This document shows, piece by piece, positions 1-4,759 of a DNA stretch of 6,103 nt. Position 1 is the first letter of the stretch, and each line of letters begins with the position of its first letter. Origin of the DNA: Pseudomonadota bacterium (GTDB taxonomy: Bacteria; Pseudomonadota; Alphaproteobacteria; Rhizobiales; Devosiaceae); the NCBI GenBank assembly GCA_023437755.1, contig JAEZFJ010000156.1, forward strand, positions 1 through 6,103, read 5' to 3'. A program made the position numbers and the translations under genes. The notes below the pieces were generated by a model, which was given only the letters and a program-made list of their open reading frames with translations, had not been told where the DNA came from and did no database searches.

Positions 1-336
1 GACGACGCCAGCAGCGGTAAGGAGGGAGCCAGCGGCGACGAAGGGTTCCATGCCGGGGGTCTGCTTGAGCAGGAGGTAGAGCGAGGCGCTCATGATGACC
101 ACGCCAGCGGTGTAGAGCCAGAAGTGGATGCGCGGCAGCAGGCCTTCGGCCTTGGCCGGGTTCAACGCGTAGTAGCCGCCGAAGATGGCGCTGGTGACCC
201 AGCCGAGCAAATTGATGTGCGCGTGGGCGCCAATGACGTCGTGCACCTGGGTGATCGACATTGCCAGCCCGAGGCCGATGCCGACGAGCAGGAACAGAAT
301 TCCGGCGCGAAAAAACAGATGTGACACGGTTGGCAT
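1..336 (-). CDS. Small membrane protein resembling heme-copper oxidase subunit I (3' end outside window)
   Basis: The first 112 residues are visible; the C-terminus lies beyond base 1. The start is ATG at 334-336, preceded by a GGGGAG ribosome site 8 nt upstream. The protein is very hydrophobic. Helix 1 spans about residues 8-28, helix 2 about 40-57, helix 3 about 70-90, and a fourth begins near 98. Around residues 38-46 the pattern H-x-H-x-N-L-L-G-W resembles the segment that carries the low-spin heme histidine in NorB/cbb3-type oxidase subunits. Short stand-alone proteins of this kind are often annotated as cytochrome c oxidase subunit I-like. Heme binding is inference, because only this one motif is seen and the full catalytic subunit would be several times longer. 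It is transcribed divergently from the DUF1003 gene across a 155-nt gap. I am sure it is a real membrane-protein gene and less sure of the family. Confidence 0.72.
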   Translation of the reverse strand, partial: MPTVSHLFFRAGILFLLVGIGLGLAMSITQVHDVIGAHAHINLLGWVTSAIFGGYYALNPAKAEGLLPRIHFWLYTAGVVIMSASLYLLLKQTPGMEPFVAAGSLLTAAGVV

Positions 337-491
337 GATGGTTTCTCCCCTGGTGCCGACGGAAGCTCGTGCGTCGCCTTCCGCAGCGCAGGAATAGTAT
401 GGCCAAGGGGGGCTGTTGCCACTTGTTTGGGTGGGTGTCGAGCCCGCAACGAAAGAACCGGGCTGCCGTTATTGGGCGGCAGGAGGCAGTG

Positions 492-1052
492 ATGGCGAGG
501 CCGAAACAGGTGGCGGATGTGAGGGGGCCGACAGAGGCGAACCAGACGCTGTCGCGCAATATTCGCGGCATCCTGGATGACCGGCACCAGCGCGAGCGCT
601 CAGCATCGCTCGAGAGCCGGGTGGCCGGAGCGATCAGCAAGTTCGCCGGCAGCATGGTGTTCGTCTATATCCACCTGGCGCTGTTCGGTGGCTGGATCCT
701 GGTCAACACCGGCTGGCTGCCGATCCTGCCGGCGTGGGACCCCTCGCTGGTGGTACTGGCGATGGCGGCGTCGGTGGAGGCGATCTTCCTGTCGACGTTT
801 GTGTTGATCAATCAGAACCGCATGGCGGCGCAGGACGATTTGCGCGCCGATCTCGACCTGCAGATCAGCCTGCTCAACGAGCACGAGACGACCCGGCTAC
901 TGACGCTGGTGGATGCCATTGCCGAAAAGCTCGGGGTGCGGACGGAGCCCGATCCGGAGATCGAGGAACTGAAGCAGGAGGTCGATCCGGCCGAGGTGAT
1001 GCATCAACTGGCCGATGCGGAAACCAAGGCCGCTGAAGGCTCTGCACGTTAA
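492..1052 (+). CDS. DUF1003 family inner-membrane protein
   Basis: The product has 186 residues. I start it at ATG 492 because a perfect AGGAGG (481-486) sits 5 nt upstream; the open frame extends back to 369 without a comparable ribosome site. The N-terminus is polar and basic (1-50). Two membrane helices follow at about 53-72 (FVYIHLALFGGWILVN) and 84-106. After them comes the motif L-I-N-Q-N-R-M-A-A-Q-D-D-L-R-A-D (about 105-120), then a charged, probably coiled-coil cytoplasmic tail rich in Glu and Leu. Two helices followed by an S/N-Q-N-R and D-L-R-A-(D/E) tail is characteristic of DUF1003 proteins. Their function is not established, and I do not assign one. The gene is convergent with the first SH3/crystallin gene and has no visible operon partner. 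Confidence 0.9.
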   Translation: MARPKQVADVRGPTEANQTLSRNIRGILDDRHQRERSASLESRVAGAISKFAGSMVFVYIHLALFGGWILVNTGWLPILPAWDPSLVVLAMAASVEAIFLSTFVLINQNRMAAQDDLRADLDLQISLLNEHETTRLLTLVDAIAEKLGVRTEPDPEIEELKQEVDPAEVMHQLADAETKAAEGSAR

Positions 1053-1176
1053 AGCCCGCGAATGTCGAAACTATCCCGTGCGGTTCGTCGCTGCGATATC
1101 GGCGGCGCGGGGCCGCAGCGGGAGAATGACATGAAGATCGCGGGTTGGGTGTTGAGCGGCGGGTGTTTCCGCTGGT

Positions 1177-1200
1177 GCGGTGAGGCTTCGGCCTCCCCGC
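1177..1200. terminator. Hairpin with UUCG loop between convergent genes
   Basis: GCGG-T-GAGGC, loop TTCG, then GCCTC-C-CCGC, forms a nine-pair stem with one T/C mismatch. Read on the + strand the loop is the very stable C(UUCG)G tetraloop; on the - strand it is CGAA. It begins one base after the stop codon of the - strand SH3/crystallin gene at 1202, and lies 125 nt beyond the stop of the DUF1003 gene. Neither side has a run of T, so it is not a textbook intrinsic terminator. It could still stabilise 3' ends or act together with Rho. Confidence 0.45.
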
Positions 1201-1201
1201 G

Positions 1202-1774
1202 TCAGTAGACGCGGATGGAGGAGAGGTTGCGGACGAGATACTGGTCCAGTACCGGCTGGGAGCTGACGATCCGCTCGCAGTAGCTCTGGAAGAAGCGGTC
1301 GCGGCAGGCGGCGGCAGAGGCGCGGCCCATCACTTCCACCGAGGCGAAGACGTTGTCAAGCCCGCTCAGAGCCAGATCGGGGAAGACCTGGCCGCCGCCG
1401 GCGCAAAGGCGCGAGCCAGTGTAGTTGGTGCCGGTATAGAAGCAGACGGAGCCGCCTTCGCCATAGGCGTAGTCGGGGTTGATGCCGCCAGGCCAAGGGG
1501 TGGAGGTGGTGCCGAAGGAGACATGGTCCTTGCTCGCCCAGCCGCGGCCGCCGGGGCCGTCGACCACGCACCACAGCCGCTGGCAGCGCAGGATCTTGAT
1601 GGCCGTATCGGCGGGGATCTCTCCGGTGACGGCATAGACCGGGCCGGGGCCGTCGCGCAGCGTCAGGTTCGCGGTGCTCCAGCCGTGGCTGCCGGACTCC
1701 GACGCTGCGAATGCGGACGGGACCAGGGTGGCAAGGGCGAGGGCGATGGCAGCGAGACGGCGCAGAGCGGACAT
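1202..1774 (-). CDS. Secreted SH3 + beta/gamma-crystallin-like protein, paralog 1
   Basis: The product has 190 residues from ATG at 1774. A TTG four codons upstream is possible, but the ATG is typical for the signal peptide that follows. Residues 1-23 are a signal peptide (basic start, Ala/Leu core, cleavage after A-F-A). About 32-88 is a bacterial SH3 domain: N-L-T-L-R-D-G-P-G near the start, the pair C64-x4-C69, and G-W-A-S at 78-81. A 20-residue Gly/Pro-rich linker leads to two Greek-key-like units at about 109-148 (C-F-Y-T-G-T-N-Y-T-G, C111 and C124) and 155-190 (C157 and C166), ending L-S-S-I-R-V-Y. The Y-x4-(F/Y)-x-G signature is typical of beta/gamma-crystallins and inhibitor family I36. 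It is expected in the periplasm or outside the cell. No enzymatic residues are evident. It is the most divergent of the three paralogs; ligand and role are unknown. Confidence 0.85.
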   Translation of the reverse strand: MSALRRLAAIALALATLVPSAFAASESGSHGWSTANLTLRDGPGPVYAVTGEIPADTAIKILRCQRLWCVVDGPGGRGWASKDHVSFGTTSTPWPGGINPDYAYGEGGSVCFYTGTNYTGSRLCAGGGQVFPDLALSGLDNVFASVEVMGRASAAACRDRFFQSYCERIVSSQPVLDQYLVRNLSSIRVY

Positions 1775-1801
1775 GAGCAACCCCAAAGCAGAAGTGCGGC
1801 G

Positions 1802-1829
1802 ACACTAGCGCGCAGCACAGATGAGGCAA
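1802..1829 (-). promoter_or_regulatory. Possible sigma70-like promoter for paralog 1
   Basis: Read on the - strand, TTGCCT (1824-1829), a 16-nt spacer and TAGTGT (1802-1807) lie 28 nt before the ATG at 1774. The match to consensus is weak. The reason to look here is positional: the upstream paralog ends in a strong terminator at 1835-1860, so this gene needs its own promoter within the 60 nt between them. Confidence 0.28.
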
Positions 1830-1834
1830 AGAAC

Positions 1835-1860
1835 AAAAAAGGCGCCACGAAGGGCGCCTT
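1835..1860 (-). terminator. Rho-independent terminator of paralog 2
   Basis: AAGGCGCC (1839-1846), loop ACGAAG and GGCGCCTT (1853-1860) form a perfect 8-bp stem. On the - strand it is followed directly by six T (1835-1840). It begins 20 nt after the TAA of paralog 2 at 1881 and separates that transcript from paralog 1. Confidence 0.92.
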
Positions 1861-1880
1861 GATTGGAGTTGTCGAGCCGC

Positions 1881-2525
1881 TTACCGGATGCGGATCGAAG
1901 CGATGTAATCGTCGAAATCACCCAGATTGCGGGCACTGGTTGTGTAGGTGCGGCAGTTGCGGAAATTCCGTTCCGAACAAACCTGCACCGAGAGACCATC
2001 GGCATTGTCGATGGAGGAAATACGGTCCCGCCAATCGCCGAGGTTGCGGATGCTCTCACCTTCTTCCAGGCAGAAGCTGCCGCCGCGGAAATTGGTGCGG
2101 TCGTAGAAGCACACTTCACCTGCAGATACGGGAATCGGTGCCACGCCAGGGCGCTGGGGCTGCTGACCGACACCGAAATTGATCGAGGGGCCGCCGGGCA
2201 CCTGGATGCCGAAGGAGAGACCGGGCTGCGACGGGTTCACCTGATTGCCGCCGGCGCTGAGATAGTTCGCCGAGACCCAGCCGTCGGGGCCGGACTTAAC
2301 GATGTAGCACCAGGAGCCCTGGCACTGCTGGACATCCACCTGCGTGCCACGACGGGCGGTGTCGACGACCTCGTAGTTCGTACCGGGGCCGGAACGCACG
2401 TTGACGTTGCTGGTGATGGTGCCGGGGGCCGCCTGGGCCGCGGGGAGGAAGACGACGACGGCTGTTGCCGCAACCGCGGTCGCGGTGGCGAAATTCAGCA
2501 GCATTTTGCGAGAATGACGATTCAT
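1881..2525 (-). CDS. Secreted SH3 + beta/gamma-crystallin-like protein, paralog 2
   Basis: The product has 214 residues. I chose ATG 2525 because AGGAG lies 6-7 nt upstream and a signal peptide follows at once (1-32, cleavage after A-Q-A); the frame opens further upstream without a better site. About 35-91 is a bacterial SH3 domain with V-N-V-R-S-G-P-G (41-48), C68-x4-C73 and G-W-V-S (82-85). Residues 92-136 are a Gly/Pro/Gln-rich linker. About 137-214 is the crystallin-like domain. Unit 1 has C-F-Y-D-R-T-N-F-R-G (139-148), C152 and W165; unit 2 has C183, N-F (187-188) and C191, ending I-A-S-I-R-I-R. Degenerate calcium-site motifs (N/D-N/D-x-x-S/T-S) appear at 166-171 (R-D-R-I-S-S) and 205-210 (D-D-Y-I-A-S). 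An EcfG-like promoter lies upstream and a strong terminator downstream, so it is probably monocistronic and stress-induced. The molecular function is unknown. Confidence 0.9.
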   Translation of the reverse strand: MNRHSRKMLLNFATATAVAATAVVVFLPAAQAAPGTITSNVNVRSGPGTNYEVVDTARRGTQVDVQQCQGSWCYIVKSGPDGWVSANYLSAGGNQVNPSQPGLSFGIQVPGGPSINFGVGQQPQRPGVAPIPVSAGEVCFYDRTNFRGGSFCLEEGESIRNLGDWRDRISSIDNADGLSVQVCSERNFRNCRTYTTSARNLGDFDDYIASIRIR

Positions 2526-2609
2526 GGTGTGCTCCTGGGGCTGGCGGGCGGCCCCGTCCATCGGGGCGACGCTGTTCGACCGACAGCCATTGTTTCGAGT
2601 TGTGTCTCA

Positions 2610-2635
2610 AACGGGGTGGCCCAAAAAAGGGTTCC
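2610..2635 (-). promoter_or_regulatory. EcfG-type general stress promoter for paralog 2
   Basis: On the - strand, GGAAC (2631-2635), a 17-nt spacer and CGTT (2610-2613) match the published core consensus GGAAC-N16/17-CGTT of sigma-EcfG, the general stress sigma factor of alphaproteobacteria. The -10 element lies 84 nt before the ATG at 2525, in the correct orientation. By eye I found no other full match in the window; chance expectation under uniform base composition is about 0.1 per window this size. Activity is inference. Confidence 0.55.
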
Positions 2636-2680
2636 GCTTCCGGCACGAGGCGGCATCGAGATGCCAATCGCAGGTAGGAG

Positions 2681-2708
2681 AAGTGCCGTTCCGTCCTGAA
2701 CGGCACCT
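2681..2708 (-). terminator. Hairpin just downstream of paralog 3
   Basis: GTGCCGTT (2683-2690) and AACGGCAC (2699-2706) are perfect inverted repeats around an 8-nt loop, extended outward by one wobble pair and one A-T pair. The hairpin begins 15 nt after the TAG at 2724. On the - strand only TT-CTCC follows, so the uridine tail is poor and termination is uncertain. It overlaps a CTGAACG direct repeat (2696-2713). Confidence 0.45.
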
Positions 2709-2713
2709 GAACG
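2696..2713 (+). promoter_or_regulatory. CTGAACG-N4-CTGAACG direct repeat (site B)
   Basis: Two exact CTGAACG copies (2696-2702 and 2707-2713) lie 11 nt apart start to start, the 7-4-7 geometry used by PhoB/OmpR-family response regulators. The site lies between paralogs 3 and 2, about 60 nt upstream of the EcfG-like promoter. The same 7-mer pair occurs at 3442-3459. The binding protein is unknown, and the overlap with a hairpin offers another explanation for part of it. Confidence 0.35.
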
Positions 2714-2723
2714 CTCTCAGCAA

Positions 2724-3386
2724 CTAATAGACGTCGACCGAAGTCACCTCGCGGTCGAGCTGCGGGGGAAGACGCGAGGCGTCCGACCGCAGCGTCACGC
2801 ATGCTCCGGAGAAGTTGCGGCCGGAGCAGAGGTCGGCGCGGGCGCCGCCGAAGACTTCGACGGAACGGATCCGGTCGTCCCAGTTCCGCAGGCGGGCGAA
2901 GCTCTCGCCTTCCGCAAGGCAGAAGCTGGAGCCGCGGAAATTCCGCTCGCTGTAGAAGCAGGCGCCGGCATCTTCCCACTGCGGGGGCTGCGGCTGGGGT
3001 TGTGGCCAAGGTTGCGGCTGCGGCCAGGGCTGAGGCTGCGGCCAGGGCTGAGGCTGAGGCCAGGGTTGCGGCTGCGGCTGGGGCTGCGGTTGCGGCTGAG
3101 GTTGGGGCTGAGGCTGCGGTTGAGGTTGCTGCCCGCGGCTGAAGGCTATGAACCGGTCCGAGACCCAGCCGCTCTGGCCGTTGGCAGTGACTGGACACAG
3201 TCCACCGCCGCACTGACCTATTTCCACCTGCTGGTTGGCCGACAAGGTGCCGATGACGGCAGAGTCCAAGCTCGGGCCGGCGTGGAGCGTGGTGTCGGAT
3301 TTGATGACGCCGGGTACGGCGAAGGCGGCGGTGGTGCTGACCACCAGCGCCAAGAGGGCGTAGACGCCCAGGCGGAACTTCTTCAT
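2724..3386 (-). CDS. Secreted SH3 + beta/gamma-crystallin-like protein with Pro-Gln/Trp linker, paralog 3
   Basis: The product has 220 residues. ATG 3386 is chosen because GGAG lies 8 nt upstream and a signal peptide starts directly (1-23, M-K-K-F start, cleavage after A-F-A). The same frame stays open to 4133, but that part overlaps other genes in antisense-like or out-of-frame composition. About 24-83 is a bacterial SH3 domain with L-H-A-G-P-S (34-39), C59-x4-C64 and G-W-V-S (73-76). Residues 86-137 are almost pure Pro-Gln, with W-P-Q-P-Q-P units. About 139-220 is the crystallin-like domain. Unit 1 has C-F-Y-S-E-R-N-F-R-G (143-152), C156 and the calcium-site-like D-D-R-I-R-S (170-175). Unit 2 has C187, N-F-S-G (191-194), C196 and D-R-E-V-T-S (211-216). 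The linker probably acts as an extended spacer that holds the two domains apart or spans wall material. The function is unknown. Confidence 0.9.
   Translation of the reverse strand: MKKFRLGVYALLALVVSTTAAFAVPGVIKSDTTLHAGPSLDSAVIGTLSANQQVEIGQCGGGLCPVTANGQSGWVSDRFIAFSRGQQPQPQPQPQPQPQPQPQPQPQPWPQPQPWPQPQPWPQPQPWPQPQPQPPQWEDAGACFYSERNFRGSSFCLAEGESFARLRNWDDRIRSVEVFGGARADLCSGRNFSGACVTLRSDASRLPPQLDREVTSVDVY
2976..3131 (-). repeat. Pro-Gln / Trp-Pro repeat tract inside paralog 3
   Basis: The coding tract gives residues 86-137. It starts as Pro-Gln dipeptides (6-nt periodicity) and passes into W-P-Q-P-Q-P hexapeptides. At DNA level four imperfect 18-nt units run 3004-3021, 3022-3039, 3040-3057 and 3058-3075. 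They differ mainly at synonymous positions (GGG/GGT, GAG/GCG on the + strand). Any slippage by 6 or 18 nt keeps the frame. Confidence 0.9.
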
Positions 3387-3441
3387 TGAACGCACTCCGA
3401 ACCGACCTCTATGGCCGCTGACCTGTTGCACCATATGGCAG

Positions 3442-3459
3442 CTGAACGCTGGCTGAACG
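3442..3459 (+). promoter_or_regulatory. CTGAACG-N4-CTGAACG direct repeat (site A)
   Basis: Exact CTGAACG copies at 3442-3448 and 3453-3459 have an 11-nt period, and a third inverted copy lies at 3464-3470. In the direction of paralog 3 the site reads CGTTCAG-N4-CGTTCAG and ends 55 nt before its ATG, a sensible place for activator binding near the -35 region. The 7-4-7 geometry fits PhoB/OmpR-type regulators; the regulator itself is not known. Confidence 0.42.
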
Positions 3460-3474
3460 GAACCGTTCAGCCAG
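3449..3474. repeat. 26-bp perfect palindrome downstream of the thioesterase gene
   Basis: Arms CTGGCTGAACGG (3449-3460) and CCGTTCAGCCAG (3463-3474) are exact inverted repeats around AA. It begins one base after the thioesterase stop codon (3476-3478) on the - strand. As RNA it would fold into an 11-bp stem with a 4-nt loop, but no T run follows. It may be a tail-less terminator of the tdk-yciA unit, an operator for paralog 3, or both. Confidence 0.6.
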
Positions 3475-3475
3475 A

Positions 3476-3871
3476 TCAGGACGGAGCGGCGGAGTTGATC
3501 GGGCGTTTGCGACCGTGTTCGTCGAGGGCGACGTAGACATAGCGGGCTTCGGTGACCTTGACGCGGGCGGCGAGGCGGCCGCGACGCACCCACGCTTCTA
3601 TGGCGACGGTTATCGAGGTGGTGCCGACGCGCTCGATGGCGGTGTAGACGCAGAGGATGTCGCCGACCTTTACCGGGGCGATGAAAGTCATGGCTTCGAC
3701 CGCCACGGTGACGACGCGGCCCCGGACGCGTTCGACGGCGGCAATGGCGCCGGCGATATCCATTTGGCTCATCACCCAGCCGCCGAAGATGTCGCCGGCG
3801 GGATTGGTGTCTGCCGGCATCGCCAGGGTGCGGATGGTGAGGGTGCCGGTTGGTTCGGTGGAATGATCCAT
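3476..3871 (-). CDS. yciA: YciA-type acyl-CoA thioesterase
   Basis: The product has 131 residues, a single hotdog domain of the usual length for short YciA-like thioesterases, which hydrolyse acyl-CoA to free acid and CoA in the cytoplasm. Key sequence: M-P-A-D-T-N-P-A-G-D-I-F-G-G-W (18-32), then M-S-Q-M-D (34-38). D38 aligns with the catalytic aspartate described for Haemophilus YciA. The segment V-V-T-V-A-V-E-A-M-T-F-I-A-P-V (53-67) is the conserved core strand. The start ATG 3871 lies 3 nt after the tdk stop, with an AAGGGA ribosome site inside the end of tdk, so the two genes are translated from one message. The metabolic link between them is not obvious. Substrate length cannot be read from the sequence. 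The family call is firm; the exact symbol is by similarity only. Confidence 0.92.
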   Translation of the reverse strand: MDHSTEPTGTLTIRTLAMPADTNPAGDIFGGWVMSQMDIAGAIAAVERVRGRVVTVAVEAMTFIAPVKVGDILCVYTAIERVGTTSITVAIEAWVRRGRLAARVKVTEARYVYVALDEHGRKRPINSAAPS

Positions 3872-3874
3872 GGC

Positions 3875-4468
3875 TCAGGGTCCCTTCACGGGCCAGCGGC
3901 CCACCGCTTCTTCCCAGTGCCTGCGGCACAGGGATATGTAAACCGATTTCTCGATAGCCACCTGATCGCCTTCGGTAAGGACCCGCCCTTCGCTGTCCTG
4001 GCGGACCACCATGGTGGCCTTGGCGCCGCACTCGCAGATGGTGCGGATTTCGCGCAGGGAGTCGGCTATCGCAAGCAGTTCGCGCGAGCCGGGAAAGAGC
4101 TGCCCCTGGAAGTCGGTGCGGAGGCCGAAGCACATCACCGGAATGTTCAGCCGATCGGCGACGCGGGCGAGCTGCCAGACCTGGTCGGGGGTGAGGAACT
4201 GGGCTTCATCGATCAGGACGCAATCGACCTTGCCCTCTTCGGTGTGGTCGCGAACCGAGATGTAGATGTCGGTGTCGGCGGAATAGAGTTGCGCGGGCTC
4301 GGAGATACCGATGCGCGAAGAGATGAGGCCGATGCCGTCGGTGACATAGAGGGCCGAGGTGTAGAGCAGCGGCCGCATGCCGCGCTCGCGATAGTTGTAA
4401 GCAGCCTGGAGCAGGAGCGTGGACTTGCCTGCATTCATTGCCGCATAGGAAAAATAGAGCTTGGCCAA
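3875..4468 (-). CDS. tdk: Thymidine kinase
   Basis: The product has 197 residues. It transfers phosphate from ATP to thymidine to give dTMP in pyrimidine salvage, in the cytoplasm. The start is TTG at 4466-4468: GGAG lies 7 nt upstream (4476-4479), and translation then begins A-K-L-Y-F, exactly where type II thymidine kinases begin. The ATG at 4597 would add 43 unrelated residues and overlap a terminator. Motifs: ATP loop M-N-A-G-K-S-T (11-17), Q-A-A-Y-N-Y-R-E-R-G-M (21-31), S-S-R-I-G (50-54), D-E-A-Q-F-L (87-92) with catalytic E88, and G-L-R-T-D-F (115-120). Zinc ligands are C145, C147, C181 and H184. Every key residue of the family is present. It is first in a two-gene unit with the thioesterase. 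A terminator-like hairpin about 100 nt upstream might affect its expression. Confidence 0.97.
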   Translation of the reverse strand: MAKLYFSYAAMNAGKSTLLLQAAYNYRERGMRPLLYTSALYVTDGIGLISSRIGISEPAQLYSADTDIYISVRDHTEEGKVDCVLIDEAQFLTPDQVWQLARVADRLNIPVMCFGLRTDFQGQLFPGSRELLAIADSLREIRTICECGAKATMVVRQDSEGRVLTEGDQVAIEKSVYISLCRRHWEEAVGRWPVKGP

Positions 4469-4569
4469 ACTGAGGCTCCGTCGTTCCGTCCGTTGTGGCG
4501 GAGAGCTGCGCCGGGGGCGAGCGGGAAAGGCGGTGCTCCACAAAAAAGACGCCGTCGCCCGCTTGAGAC

Positions 4570-4595
4570 AAAAAATGCCGCCCAGAATGGGCGGC
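4570..4595 (-). terminator. Intrinsic terminator upstream of tdk with no gene before it
   Basis: GCCGCCCA (4577-4584), loop GAA and TGGGCGGC (4588-4595) form a perfect 8-bp stem. On the - strand it is followed, after one A, by six T (4570-4575). It can only serve - strand transcription. The nearest - strand gene on its right is the transporter, more than 700 nt away beyond a + strand gene. It therefore ends either a short untranslated RNA or the tdk leader (attenuator). Confidence 0.8.
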
Positions 4596-4741
4596 AAGTG
4601 CCTTGGGGTCGTCGGAGACCGGGCGTTGGGCCGGGTGCTCCCACCGGCGCGGCGAGGGTGCGCGGGGCCGGGTTCCGCAACAGGGGATGAACGGAACCGG
4701 GACAGGCTAGGGATGGGATGTGACGCTGCGATGACGGGAAC

Positions 4742-4759
4742 CGCTCAGCCGCAGTTCAG
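4742..4759 (-). promoter_or_regulatory. Degenerate CTGAACT-N4-CTGAGCG repeat (site C)
   Basis: On the - strand it reads CTGAACT-GCGG-CTGAGCG, two mismatches from the exact repeats at 2696 and 3442, with the same 11-nt period. In the direction of the DUF2147 gene it ends 42 nt before the ATG, with the same relative orientation as site A has to paralog 3. Being degenerate, it could be chance. Confidence 0.28.

Noticed and set aside
391..420. Sigma54-type promoter on the - strand for the oxidase-like gene
   Set aside because: TGGCA and TTGG are present, but the spacing does not fit the -24/-12 geometry and the GC of the -12 element is missing.
441..482. Two overlapping hairpins in front of the DUF1003 gene, suggesting a riboswitch
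   Set aside because: AGCCCG/CGGGCT and CTGCCG/CGGCAG overlap by two bases and the second touches the ribosome site, but the stems are only 6 bp. I recognise no aptamer, and such pairs are common at this GC content.
1863..2699. 278-codon open frame on the + strand
   Set aside because: It is antisense to paralog 2 and runs through its terminator-proximal end, promoter and ribosome site. It has no ribosome site or domain of its own.
3387..4133. Upstream extension of paralog 3 to 4133
   Set aside because: The extra residues are Arg/His/Pro-rich shadow sequence overlapping the thioesterase and tdk. The signal peptide and ribosome site fix the start at 3386.
3515..4690. 391-codon open frame on the + strand
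   Set aside because: It lies opposite tdk and the thioesterase, whose catalytic and zinc residues are all intact. The + frame is Gly/Asp/Ala-rich with no recognisable domain, as expected of an antisense shadow in GC-rich DNA.
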